From: Cymodocea nodosa
Lineage: Eukaryota; Streptophyta; Magnoliopsida; Alismatales; Cymodoceaceae
Direction: 5' to 3'
Assembly: GCA_036874045.1 (NCBI GenBank)
Contig: CM072341.1
Location: 1,066,501 to 1,130,500 of the forward strand
DNA length: 64,000 bases
A model generated the notes under the pieces. The model saw only the letters and a program-made list of their open reading frames with translations. It did no database searches and was not told where the DNA came from. Of the stretch, positions 10,815-21,608 are shown piece after piece (positions within the stretch are counted from its first letter, which is position 1; each line of letters opens with the position of its first letter). A program made the translations under genes and the position numbers.

Positions 10815-12180
10815 AAGGGCCATCAAAGAAATCAGGCTTTTGCCAAGTTTTGGAACGTGCCAGACGTCCTCCAAAACTCTAACTGTGCCATCATGCATTC
10901 TGAATTTTATAATGTCCATGCTTGCTTTGGAGCATACATCATCATTGGCCAAAGTCACTTGGCCACCCTACACCTGCTCGTAAGTGTCAAAATACTCCTT
11001 AATAGGAGTCATATGATGAGATGTACCTTTGTCCATAATCCACTGATCATCTGAGTAGACACTGTAACAAATTTTAAGTGAAAAATCATCCCCAGACACA
11101 GAACTAGTTTCTACCACTACAGCCTTTCCTTTATTCATCAACTTGGGATAATTTGCTTTCCAATGACCTTTCTCTTTATAGTAATTGCAAGTATCCCTAG
11201 AGTACTTGCCTTTTGATTTGCTTCTACTTCTATTCTTGTTTCCACCCTACTTCTAGCTTCTACCTCTGTTCTCCTATTGTTGAGCTGAGAGGTCAACACC
11301 ACTTGCCTCATTTCTGCCATGCACTATGTGCCTAAGCTCTCTAGAATGAAGGCTAGACCTCACCTCCTCTAGTGTAATAGAATCTCTTCCAACTACACAA
11401 GACTGAACAAAATTTTCATAACTCAAAGGAAGTGAGCAAAGCAAGATAAGAGTTGCATCTTCATCTTCTATGATCACTCCAATATTTTTGAGTTCCATCA
11501 AAATAGCATTTAGCAGATCTAAATGCTGCTTGAGAGGTATGCCTTCCTTCATTTTCAATGAGAACAATCTTTGTTTTAACAACAATTTATTTGTCAAAGT
11601 CTTAGTCATATACAAAGATTCCAATTTCTACCAAAGCTCAGAAGAGGTTGTTTCATCTGCAACTTCAATGATTACTTCATCTAACAAACACAACAAGATT
11701 GTGAAGTGAGCTTTCTACTCCTACAATTCAAACTTGGTAGTATTCATGTTCAAACTTACTTCCTTATTTAAAGGAGCCCAAATACTCTGTTGTTTTAAAG
11801 GTGCTCTCATCTTAATTTACCACAAGATGAAGCTATTCTTGCCAACAAACTTTTCAATCTTCAAACCTGATGTATTCATGATTTCAAATACCAAATAACC
11901 AGTAACACACAATCTGATTTCAATCAAATAAGATTCTACTGCAAAGTATCACAACAACAAACAAAAAATGTCAAACAACAATATGCAAATATCAAAACAA
12001 GTCCCCAAAATTTGGGACGAAACGAAGCATAGACGGAGCAAGCGCAAAGGTCGGCGTTGAAGTGCACAGGTGAGCGCCGACGACAATGGCAACAAGTGCG
12101 GTGGCTGTTGAAACCTTGATGGAATCCTTCCACAACTCAGATGTAAGCCCGGAGATGACTCAATCCACTTTGATACTAGT

Positions 12181-12456
12181 TGTTATGCTAAATGAATCAC
12201 CAATGGGCTGCGTGGTTGAAGGAAGAAACAAGCAAAGGAGGTGGAGCGGCAGGGAGAAGAAAAGTCGATCAATCTCAAACAAACACAACGGAACACAGTG
12301 GATTTACGTGATTCCCTAATATAGGTACGTCTATAGGTGATCGATCTCTGATGTTCTTCTTGTTGATTAGTTTGTTGGTACAAAGAAGGAAGAGGAGAGC
12401 CGGCTAGGGATATCACAAATGGCTCTCACAAGGACGAAATGGTCTCTCCTGGTCAA
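12181..12456 (-). repeat. 5' LTR of the copia element, truncated
   Basis: About 275 bases matching 5453-5735. The outer part of the LTR and its flanking target duplication are missing, and HSP70-related DNA starts directly at about 12457. Confidence 0.8.
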
Positions 12457-13505
12457 TTCGCTGCACTCCTCCATCCTCTACACTTCTTCCTTCTCATCTT
12501 AAATATCCTTCAGTTTCCTTTCTATCGTTAAAAGGAGCACCTCCTTAACGTTTCCTTACCATCAGGGGATTATAAAATGGGTGGATTCCAATCGAAGCTC
12601 GGTCGTACAAATAGGGCATACACATCTTAAAATCAATAAATGCAGATGAGGCCGTCGCCCATGGTGCAACCATTCTGGCAGCCATGTTGATGGGCGAGAA
12701 AGGAGGGGCATCCATGGCCTCGTCATACAGGACGTCATCCCCTTCTCACTCGGCATCGAAAGGTTGGGAGGAGATATGAAGGTTTGATACGAAGGAACAC
12801 GCCCATCCCAACTAGGAAAGAATGGGCATGTTCCACTGTGATCGATAATCAAAGTTGTGTCGGCATCAGAGTGTACGAGGGCGAGAGAAAATCAGTCAGG
12901 GAAAACAACTTACTTGGGGAGTTTGATCTTGAGGGCATACCTCCGGCACTTGCTGGCACCATAAAAATCACTGTGAGCAACGAAGTTGATGTTGATGGAG
13001 TCTTGACTGTGATGGCGAAGCTCGGAGCCCATGGACCACGAAAGGAGATGACCTTCACTGTTGGAAATTGTTGGATAGGTACGAATGCCATTGAGCGAAA
13101 CGTTGCGACAGCGAAACTCTATGAGGTCAAAGATGAAGAAGAACAAAACGTAGCAATGTCTAGGTGTAAACTGGAATGTTGCCTTAATAATTTGAAGAGA
13201 AGGATCAATGATCAAGAGATGGCACGCAACCTGAGGCCGATCAATAGGAACATGATGGAGGATGAAATAAAGAGAGCAAGAGATTGGTTGAATTCAACGC
13301 AGTCCATCGATGCTTCCCAGTACGATTGCATGATGCTTAAATTGGAGAAACTTTGGAAGGAAATCATTGTGGTACAAGCTTTGGTAGCCTTAGAATTTGA
13401 GTATTCCAATGTGATGTGTGTGACGATGAAACTTGAATCTTTTTTATGTTTGCTATCGAAGTCAGAAGAGTGTACTTTCTCTATTTTGATTAATTGTAAA
13501 TAATG
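12457..13505 (+). pseudogene. HSP70 pseudogene, C-terminal part (left copy)
   Basis: Encodes the end of the ATPase domain (SINADEAVAHGA, compare the HSP70 'NPDEAVAYGAA' motif, about 12630), then the substrate-binding domain (the linker-like DVIPFSLGIERLGG and RNTPIPTRKEW, 12730-12830; YEGERKSVRENNLLGEF, about 12865-12925) and part of the helical lid to 13505. Compared with the right copy, one base is missing near 12785, which breaks the frame. Everything N-terminal to about residue 380 of a normal 650-residue cytosolic HSP70 is absent, and the EEVD tail is missing. The sequence has drifted far from normal HSP70 (for example in the substrate-binding loops). The 5' side is cut at the copia LTR. 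Confidence 0.75.
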
Positions 13506-14090
13506 GTGTCATCAATCTTCTATGGCTTGAATAAAGGAAATGAGATATAATTGTGGTTCCTGTGCTTAACTTACAAAGAAAGAAAAAATGTGCAAACTTT
13601 GGATTTAGACAAATTTTTCTTTCTTAACATTACTGATTGGCTGTTCGTTTATTTATTTGTCCATTTGTTTGTGTGATTGTATATTTTCCGTGAGCCTAAA
13701 TTTAACTAATGATAGATATATTCATTTGTATTGTTTGACAAAGTTATTTAAAGTGGATGAAGAGTATAAGGATACTGTGAAGTTTTTAAATTTAATTTAA
13801 AAAAAGCAATTCTATTATGAAAAAGGAAACAAGTAATTCAAAATTATATTTGATGTTCCAAAACATCTAATGTATTCCAACATTAGGTTTATCACTTGCT
13901 ACACGTTAAGATTAATAAATAATGAGTTGCAATGTCACATGCTACTAAACAATAAATGGACTTCTACCTTTTGGCGAAAGTAATTCGTAATGGTGACGAA
14001 GTGGGCGTTTGTGACAATTGGGAATTCGCAGAGATCATTTTATCTGTATTGGACTCAACAAAATGTGCAAAGAAGATTCAAGGTAATCAT
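13506..14090. other. AT-rich intergenic DNA
   Basis: 3' flank of the HSP70 remnant. No gene or clear repeat is seen. From about 14091 the DNA matches the GRP-B 3' region at 45318. Confidence 0.4.
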
Positions 14091-14269
14091 GATGCCAATC
14101 ATTAATGTTATTGAGATTTTGTCTGAGAGGAGATACAAACATTTATAAAGTAATTACTACAAAAAGCCCTGCATACACAAGAAATAGGCTATGATATTTA
14201 ATTTATATCAGTGAGGCTTCGCCATTATATTGGTGCGTGCTCATGTATCGAAGAGTGAGCTCTTGTCTT
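14091..14269 (-). repeat. GRP-B 3' flank, copy 1
   Basis: Matches 44872-45065 and 45310-45492: 'ccaatcattaatgttattgagattttgt' at the far side and 'tatgatatttaatttatatcagtgagg' near the stop codon. Confidence 0.7.
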
Positions 14270-14830
14270 TCACGGGCTTCCTCCATGCGTACCATATCCA
14301 GAGCCATAACCGGAGCCGGACCCAAACCCAGACCCACCTGCTTGTCCACCACCTCCACCGCCTCCACCGCCACCTCCGCTTCCATATGCACCATTCCCAC
14401 CACCGGATCCATATCCAGACCCACTTCCCGAACCATATCCCGATCCGTTTCCATTGCCGCCACCACCACCACCTCCTCCACTCCCGTATCCCACACCACC
14501 ATTACCAATGCCGGCACCATAACCGGAGCCTGATCCGTACCCGCTACCGTATCCGGAACCACCGCCACCTCCTTGCCCACCACCACCGCCTCCGCCTCCA
14601 CCTTGTCCGTACCCTACACCGTTTCCACCACTCGCTCCATAGCCAGATCCATATCCGCGACCATAACCATCCCCTCCCCCATTTTGGCCACCACCGAAAC
14701 CATTGCCTCCACCACCTCCACCACCGCCTCCGCCCCCACTGCCATATGCGGAGAGGATTCTAGCAGCCGAGGTCATGCCTAGGAGGAACAAGGCCACGAA
14801 AGCCACACCCACAACTTTAGAGCCCACCAT
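14270..14830 (-). CDS. Secreted glycine-rich cell-wall protein, GRP-B copy 1
   Basis: A 186-residue single-exon GRP. Residues 1-23 form a signal peptide (MVGSKVVGVAFVALFLLGMT, then SAA), followed by RILSAYGSG, parallel to RVLTAYASG in GRP-A, so A, B and C share an ancestor. The mature part has Gly runs of 7-12 separated by SGYGSGSGYG, GAGIGNGGVGYG, GNGNGSGYG and NGAYGSG segments, and ends near YGTHGGSP. It should be an extracellular structural GRP. The start is the first Met and lies about 100 bases after a TATA box. It lacks the roughly 112-residue internal duplication of GRP-B2. The other long frames on both strands are triplet-repeat by-products. Confidence 0.86.
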   Translation of the reverse strand: MVGSKVVGVAFVALFLLGMTSAARILSAYGSGGGGGGGGGGGNGFGGGQNGGGDGYGRGYGSGYGASGGNGVGYGQGGGGGGGGGQGGGGGSGYGSGYGSGSGYGAGIGNGGVGYGSGGGGGGGGNGNGSGYGSGSGSGYGSGGGNGAYGSGGGGGGGGGGGQAGGSGFGSGSGYGSGYGTHGGSP

Positions 14831-14931
14831 GGGAACGAACGTACGTGAATTATTCGATCAGAGAGATGGATGTGTAAGCAAATGGTAAGGAAGAGGTGAT
14901 GGATATGGAGGAGGAGGAAGAGCGCACGGGT

Positions 14932-14939
14932 ACTTATAG
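14932..14939 (-). promoter_or_regulatory. TATA box of GRP-B1
   Basis: CTATAAGT on the minus strand, about 100 bases before the start codon; the same box is at 46701-46708 in GRP-B2. Confidence 0.6.
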
Positions 14940-16380
14940 GAAGCGATGCATGACATGAACGCTTGCCTGCTGCATGTGATATATATTAATTATTTGTGTA
15001 TTTGTATGCTTGCGTGTTGAATATTGCTTCCTTCCTTCACGACAACCTTTTCATTGAAAGAAAACAAACAACTTTGTTACCGATTTGGATTCCATCCGTT
15101 CGCATTTGACTCTGTACGCGCATTTGACTCACTACAAAAGTGATGATAGCGGATGGACATACAGCGAAAGCTCCTTGACGTCAGTGCGTAGCTTCCGAGA
15201 AACTTCGAATCACAAGTAGTATAGTAGCGTGTGACGATTGGTATGTGTTGATGATATATATCTCCCGTATATATATGGAAATGCAATTGTAAAAAAAATG
15301 TAGCATATAATGCAACTTTTTTTGTTATCACGTTGATTTTTTTATTTTTTTTAATATTCGAAATTTTAAAGAATTGTTTGGATATCGTACGTGGTTCTTG
15401 ATTTTTGGAACTACTGTCACTTCTAAGTATAAATTGATTTTCGATTAAAGAAAAAAAAAATTCTCGTCCATGTTTCTGTTTTAAGTGCAACGAATGCAAT
15501 CGACAACTATAATAAGAAAGTAATGCAAAATAAAATAAATTACTACAATTGACATTTGCAATAAATGAATGCAACTAATGGTTTCTTTGTTAGGAGCTTG
15601 AAAAAGAAGTTTTTTACAAACCTTTTGTTGATTTCCTTTTAGATGAAAGGTGACTCACAGATTAATGATTTTATATAAACCATTTTGCAAAATGTCCATT
15701 TACATGAGTTACTTCGAGGGCGAAAGAAAATAAGAGAGACAAGTGAAGAAAGTAATACTCTCTTTGGCAGCTATTACCATATCACCTCCTTCACATAGAC
15801 GACAAAGAAGTTAATTCGTGATCGATTTGAGTTGAAATTTCATTTGCTCATTCACTTTTTAATTTGAATCGAAGATCAGAATAGAATAAGGTCAATTGTA
15901 AAGCAGTTTTCGAAGGATATCTCACGACAATTCTATTTGTGCATACTCTTGGTAGATGAATTAGTTTGAGGGGGTAAATGACACTTGTTTCGTTGAAATT
16001 TTATCAATACATCAGAGACTCATAAAACTTTATTCTTACCAAGTTTTGTGAATTTTAACAACAAAAATGATAGTTGAGGTTGGTTCCCTTTACCCCTTGT
16101 TGTGTTTGATATATTTTCCTTGATGATTAAATGTTGATGCATGTCATGATTTCTCTAGTTCAATACTAGAGAAGCCCCGTTTTATACTTATTTGATTATA
16201 GTGAAAGATTTTAAGGTAGACCATTGGATGTTGTGGTTTTTTCATCCTCATACATATTGGAGAGATTTTCCATATGAATCTTGATGTTACTGTGCTTGTG
16301 GTTTACATTTGTGTTTTTGATCGAATTTATACATTGATTTCACCATTAAGTTGTCAAAGGACCCATGGTTTTCCCAACAA
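14940..16380 (-). repeat. GRP-B upstream region, copy 1
   Basis: Aligns with 46709-47940 in the same order, with a gap (about 15600-15860 is reduced in the right copy). No gene is seen. The right copy diverges at 'ggaggaggga' (16432 against 47968). Confidence 0.65.
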
Positions 16381-16384
16381 GAAG

Positions 16385-16690
16385 TATTTAAAAGACTGAT
16401 AAATAGATTGTATGGCTACTTAGTAATTGGAGGAGGGACACTGGATTTATCATTTTTGCAACAGCATTATGAGCAAGGGTGTTTTTGCCGTTACTAACAT
16501 ATTGCATCGAAGATTACTTCTCAAGAAATACTTTATTTAGTTTTTGTCCTCATAGAAAGCCATTTATCTAATTTCATTCAATGGCATGTCCTGTATTCTC
16601 ACAATCTGTACGTACAAATATCTTAGAGTGTCTTGAAGCACTGTTTCTAGTTCTTATTGTTGTTATTTCTTCCTCTATCGTAATAATTAC
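16385..16690 (-). mobile_element. Ty1/copia gag fragment
   Basis: Matches 57100-57350 and 30690-30960 (reverse): 'gtaattggaggag', a 'gactacttc..aagaaa' segment, and a 'ttgttatttcttcctctatc' end. A short broken piece of the copia family that recurs beside GRP upstream DNA. Confidence 0.55.
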
Positions 16691-16852
16691 TTCTAGTGGT
16701 CTTAAATATATAATAAACAATCAAAATTCTGCCTCATAAACAAAAAATGTACTTAAGTTCATGTATAGATAGCGAAATCATCGTATGAAGTTTCGATTAT
16801 ATCCACCATGGCCATATCCGTAGCCAGAGCCAGAACCAGACCCATGTTGCAT

Positions 16853-17377
16853 TCACCGTCCGTGGCTGCCACCACCTTCACTGCCGCCACCTCCGTCTCC
16901 AGCATGGCCGCCATTGCCAGCACCATATCCAGAGCCACTACCGGAGCCATAACCAGAGGAAAGCCCTAACCCACCATAGTTGCCGCGATCCCTTGCCTCC
17001 CATCCACTTCCATATCCAGATCCATAGCCTCCGCCGCTTCCACCATGAGATCCATCACCGCCTCCCCCACCTCCGCCTCCTCCCCCGCTAGCGTATCCAC
17101 TACGTCCTCCACCCTTTCCGTAACCAGAGCTGGAGCCATAGCCGCTTCCTGGTCCATGACCGGAGCTACCTCCGACACCACCTCCACCGCCACCTTTACT
17201 GTATCCACTCCCACGGCCAGAGTCGTATCCATATTCTCCTCCACGGCCACCATCACCGCCGCCACCACCACCTCCTCCCCCATTGGCATATGCCGTCAGG
17301 ACCCTAGTGGCAGTGATCATGCCAACACAGAGCATGATGAGAAGGGCGACGCTTAGAATTTTGCTGGACCGAGACAT
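16853..17377 (-). CDS. Secreted glycine-rich protein GRP-C, shortened by a stop
   Basis: A 174-residue GRP from the Met at 17377. Signal peptide MSRSSKILSVALLIMLCVGM (then ITAT), followed by RVLTAYANGGGG, closest to GRP-A. The mature part is Gly-rich with Asp and Tyr-containing spacers (GEYGYDSGRGSGY, GGLGLSSGYGSG) and less regular than A. The frame ends at SHGR-TGA. Directly after the stop, the same frame continues with a normal GRP-A-like tail (HGSGSGSGYGYGHGGYN) for about 25 more residues, so the stop removes the conserved C-terminus. The gene may still make a working protein, because the tail is repetitive, or it may be an early pseudogene. No clear TATA box is seen upstream. Confidence 0.75.
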   Translation of the reverse strand: MSRSSKILSVALLIMLCVGMITATRVLTAYANGGGGGGGGGDGGRGGEYGYDSGRGSGYSKGGGGGGVGGSSGHGPGSGYGSSSGYGKGGGRSGYASGGGGGGGGGGDGSHGGSGGGYGSGYGSGWEARDRGNYGGLGLSSGYGSGSGSGYGAGNGGHAGDGGGGSEGGGSHGR

Positions 17378-17479
17378 TTGCTTGGTTAGTTCATTTGCTT
17401 GTGGCAAGGATGAATGGTGATGGATGAGCTGAGCTGGGCTGTGGAGATGGCGTTCTCAGTGGTATTTCTAGGACTTTGA

Positions 17480-18030
17480 TGATTCCTGTGTGCTTGCATT
17501 CATTGGTGTGAAAATTTGAATCATTTGCAGTGGTAGGAGCAGTGAAGCTTGACTTGGAATCACGTGTTTGAGGCTGATTGAGATAAGATGGAATATGTAA
17601 GTCAAGGTAGATAGAGATGCATGGTTTTGCGGGCTGCATTTGTACTTTATGGATAAGTCACTCTCATGTGTAGAAATACCTGGATGTTTCTGCCGAAGGT
17701 GGAGATTGGAATGCGTTGTAGGCATTGAATATATTACCGGAATAATCATATTGAAATACCCGCGCTTATTGCTACACGGGTCCCATGCATCTACTGGATG
17801 AGATAAGGCACTTGGTCATTTGTTTGGTATTGACTTGACTTCTTCTAGTGAAAGGAATATTACCAAAGCTAACCACACAAGAGTTTCCCACACCTTGCAA
17901 TACCGTGTTGTCGTAAGCTTCCCTAGCCAACGTATTATTAGACGCACGTCTGACTAAAGAGTTAGATAATGTTTGCATTATCTCTTTTTCTCAACGAAAA
18001 TTGTTGTTGGTAGGCTTTCATTTTTGATCC
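17480..18030 (-). repeat. GRP-C upstream region
   Basis: The part 17654-17995 matches 48368-48650, and 17880-17960 also matches 50925-51020 ('accttgcaataccg.gttgtcgtaagcttcc'). It contains no gene. The match shows that GRP-C flanks are shared with the right module, where GRP-C itself is missing. Confidence 0.6.
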
Positions 18031-18645
18031 ATATATAGTAGATGTGTCAATTGGGTCGGGCCATTGTAGGTCGGTTTAGTCTAACCTGTTATGGGTTAGT
18101 TCAACCCAATCCAATTTAAAAAATTAGGTTAGATTGGACTATAATATATTAGAAAATTAATCTATAAGTCGGATTCACCTGCGGACAGATTTGGATCGGG
18201 TCGGGCTGACCCATGGGCCAATTTGAGTCGGGTCAGGCTGGCCCATAGGTCAATTCGAGCTCAACTTGTATTAGGTTAAAACTTAAAAACGAACGTTACG
18301 AACATCGAAAACAACATTCGTAAAAAAAGTAAATGTTGAAACAACAGTAAAAAAGAAGAAGAAGTCTAAGCATTATTTCAATGTTAGTAAAAAATGAACA
18401 TTGAAATAATGTTTGTAAAAAATGAACGTTGAAACCAATGGTAAAAAAAGGAAAAAAAGAAAAAGACAAGAGAAGGGATGAAAGAGAGAGAGGAATGTAG
18501 ATGAAAAATCTATAAATAGAGAAGAATGTTAGAATTTTTTTCACAATTCATACTCATTCAATCTTCTCTCTTTCTTTCACAAAATACAAAGATCATATTT
18601 TAGGCTTCAACTTTCTTCAACTCTCAAGTTAGATTCTTTGCAAAA

Positions 18646-20619
18646 ATGGCACACAACTTCAATGACTTCATCTTCAATAGCACTATCGATGCTGACGATA
18701 ATTTTGAGTAGGAACAACAATACTCTCAAGTTTAAACTATAGAAGAAGGTAGAGCATCGACTTCAACTACTACTGCTAAAACAAGAAGAAGGTCAAATTT
18801 ATGGTCAAAGTTTACAATAAAGATGAAAGAGTTGGGAGATGGTACTATGGTGGAGAGGGCCTACAACAACATTTGCAATGCAGACTTTTCATGCAAAGCT
18901 TTAGGTAGTACAAGTCATTTATCTAGACATGTAGTTAGTTGTTCGTCCAAAAATCTTGAAAAAAATAAAATGATTCAAACACAACTTAATTTTAGCACTG
19001 AAGGTAATATAATACAATGACATTATAATCCTAGTAATGCTAGAGAATTACATGCTAAATTTATTGCTGTTCAAAATTTACCTATTAATTTTGGTGATAA
19101 TCAACATTTTCAAGAATATATTTCACAAGCTTATTGTCCACAGTTTAAAAAAGTTTCTAGAAATACAACTAGGCAAGATATTATTGAACTTTATAATAAA
19201 CTTAGAATGGAATTAGTTAGTATAATAGGTTCTATTAACACATCTATAGCATGCACATCTAATATTTGGGAGGGTAAAAGTAAAGCAGGATATATTGCTA
19301 TTACTACACATTTTATTGATGATAATTGTGTTTTACAAAAAAGATTAATAGCATTTAGAAGAATAAATCATCCACATAATGCTCAAAATATTTTTTCTAC
19401 TGTTATGGAAATTTTTGAATTTTATGAAATTGAAGAAAAAGTAGGTAGTATTACATTTGATAATGCAACTATCCCTATGTTTAAAAGTAGATTAACTCCA
19501 CTAAATGGTTTTGATTTATTTCACCAAAGATGTATATGTCATATAATTAATCTTATAGTTCAAGTAGGTGTTGAAGAATTAAAACATTTTCTAGAAAATA
19601 ATAGAATTGCATTAGGTTATATTTTATCTAGTGGTAGACGATAATAAGAATTTAATCATGTATGTGATTCATTTGAATTATCACATAAAACATTTACAAT
19701 GGATGTCTCTCATAGGTGGAATTCATTATATTTAATGTTAAATAATTATTTACCTTATAAAGAAGCTATAAAAGCTTATTATAATGGTAGAATAGATAAT
19801 AGTACAACACCACTAGATGAAAATGATTTTGCAATAACTAATTGTTTTATTGAATTTTTAAAATCATTTTATAATGCAATAGAACATTTATCAGGAATAT
19901 ATTATTGTACATCTATTTATGCAATCCACCACTTATATAATATTGCAAGAGTTTTTAATAATTATAGTAATTATCCATTTTTTGCACCTATAGTTTTAAA
20001 AATGAAAGAGAAATTTTTAAAATATTGGAATAAAATACCTCTCTTATATACATTAAGTGCTTGTTTAGATCCTAGGACTAAAGTAAAAGTTGTTAAAAAA
20101 ATTAATAAATGGAATACAAACTTGTTTAAATTTAGAACTTGATGTAACAATTAAAAATGTAGAAGAAAGTTTAAATAATATGTTTGATATGTATGTTATA
20201 AAATATGGAATACAACAACAAACACAAAATATGCTTTATTTTTCACACCATCGTCATCATCTTTAATAATTGATTATAGTTGATTTGATAATGAATATAG
20301 TGATTTTAATGTAATAAATAGGAAAGAATTAAATAATTTTAATAATACTAATCATACCTATTTAATAAGAGATAATCCTGATTTTCTAAATTTTGATGTA
20401 ATAAATTGGTAGAAAATACAAAAATGCACATTTCCTATTTTATCATTAATGTCTAGAGATTTACTAACAATTCCAACTTCTTCTGTAGCATGTGAACAAA
20501 CATTTTGTATTAGTAGTAATATATTATATAATAGAAGAGTATAATTAAAACATGATATTTTAGAAACATTAATGTATGTTAAAGATTGGGAGCTTGCTCG
20601 TATTCGTGGACAACAATAG
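18646..20619 (+). pseudogene. hAT transposase pseudogene
   Basis: In order: a BED-type zinc finger (about 18840-18940, FSCKALGSTSHLSRH), the catalytic core with SNIWEGKSKAGYIAITTHFI (the conserved 'T.D.W' region, here N for the usual Asp context) and SITFDNA (about 19450), the CxxH-like segment RCICHIINLIV (about 19530), MDVSHRWNSLYLML (about 19700), and the C-terminal dimerisation block LLTIPTSSVACEQTF (about 20460-20510). One frame runs from the ATG to about 20140 with in-frame stops early (before the BED finger), at 19018 and at 19642-19647. A shift after about 20130 moves the C-terminus to another frame. A normal protein of this type is about 650-700 aa. Confidence 0.85.
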
Positions 20620-20959
20620 AAAGATAACTTATGAATTTGCAAATTTAAATATTTAAATGTAATTATGTAAATTAAATGTAAATATATTTTATGTAATTAC
20701 AAAAATAATATAATTTTTAATTTAAATTTAAAAATAAAATAATTATTTTAACTTTATGACTTATCTTTGAATGTGTTGATGGATGATGACTGATGAATTA
20801 TGAATGGTTCGTTGATGATGTCATGATATTGATATTAATGTGATGAATGAATCATGACTTATGTTTGATTTTCATATATTTATAAATAAAATATTGTATT
20901 TGAACAATGAATTGATTATCAGATAACATTGTAATTTTTTTATTTTTTATTTTAATTTA

Positions 20960-21540
20960 AAATCAAAGTAAATAAAATAAAAAATGGTCAGATCGATGAA
21001 AAAATAAAAACAAAATTAGAAAATGGTCAGACCAATGAAAAAATAAAAAAATCAATTTGATCGAAGGCAAGATATAGTTTGACCAAAAAAAATAAAAAAA
21101 TAAAAAACTTCAGTTAGTTAGATCAAAGAAAAAAATAAAGAAAATAGTTAGAGTGTTAGACAGTTAGATTGATGAAAAAATAAAAATAAAAAACATAAAA
21201 AAAAACATCAGTCTAACCAAAGGTGAGACATGATCTGATCGAAGAAAAAAATAAAAAAATAAAAAACATCGGTCTAACGGAAGGTAAGATACAATCTGAC
21301 AAAAAAAAAAAAAAAAAACTTCAACCTAAAAAAAATAAAAGAAAAAAAAAGCTTCTATCAATTAGATTGAAGCCAAGCTTGGGTGAGACCGACGTAAAAA
21401 TACAAAATATAAAATTGAGCGACCTAGCTAATAGACACCCAATCGAGATACAAACTAGACTAGGTTGTCTCAAAAATATTTTGAACCTAGCTAACCTATC
21501 ACAAAAAGATAAAAAAAATTTCAGCTCGGCCCAGCCCGAC
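20960..21540. repeat. hAT subterminal repeat region
   Basis: About ten loose copies of a 30-45 base motif, 'gatcgatgaaaaaataaaaa' or '(g/a)tctaaccaaaggtgagac' type, next to the right end. Such subterminal arrays are known as transposase binding regions in hAT elements. The mirror copy is at 37300-38050. Confidence 0.5.
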
Positions 21541-21608
21541 CTATAGGCTAAACAAGTTGCTATTTTTTGGGTCAGGTTGCCCCGCCCATTGACACCTCTA
21601 ATATATAG

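Larger units (their letters stand above)
5453..12456 (-). mobile_element. Ty1/copia retrotransposon, broken, with nested insertion
   Basis: A near full-length fossil on the minus strand. In element order: 5' LTR (12181-12456, outer end missing), a primer site resembling the initiator Met-tRNA type, gag with a CCHC-like knuckle near 11180, protease region, GAG-pre-integrase and integrase (about 8820-7780), reverse transcriptase (about 7630-6570), RNase H (about 6480-5935), polypurine tract beside 5863, and 3' LTR (5453-5862). It is clearly degraded, with many breaks. The LTRs differ by roughly 10-12% by eye, which suggests an insertion several million years old. A 2-kb block is inserted at 8824-10814. 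The left end cuts a GRP-A 3' fragment; the right end abuts HSP70 DNA. Confidence 0.85.
18039..21600 (+). mobile_element. hAT DNA transposon, copy 1
   Basis: A complete-ended 3562-bp element. The terminal inverted repeats start TAGATGTGTCAATTGGG (left) and TAGAGGTGTCAATGGGC (right, reversed), the typical plant hAT ending. An exact 8-bp target duplication ATATATAG lies at 18031-18038 and 21601-21608, the length hAT transposases produce. Inside are a BED-finger transposase pseudogene and a right subterminal region (about 20960-21540) of T/A-rich repeats. The coding frame has several stops and a frameshift, so it cannot move itself. Confidence 0.9.

Noticed and set aside
12784-13503. Functional HSP70 gene
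   Set aside because: No ATPase domain, a one-base break upstream of the open frame, no EEVD tail and no promoter.
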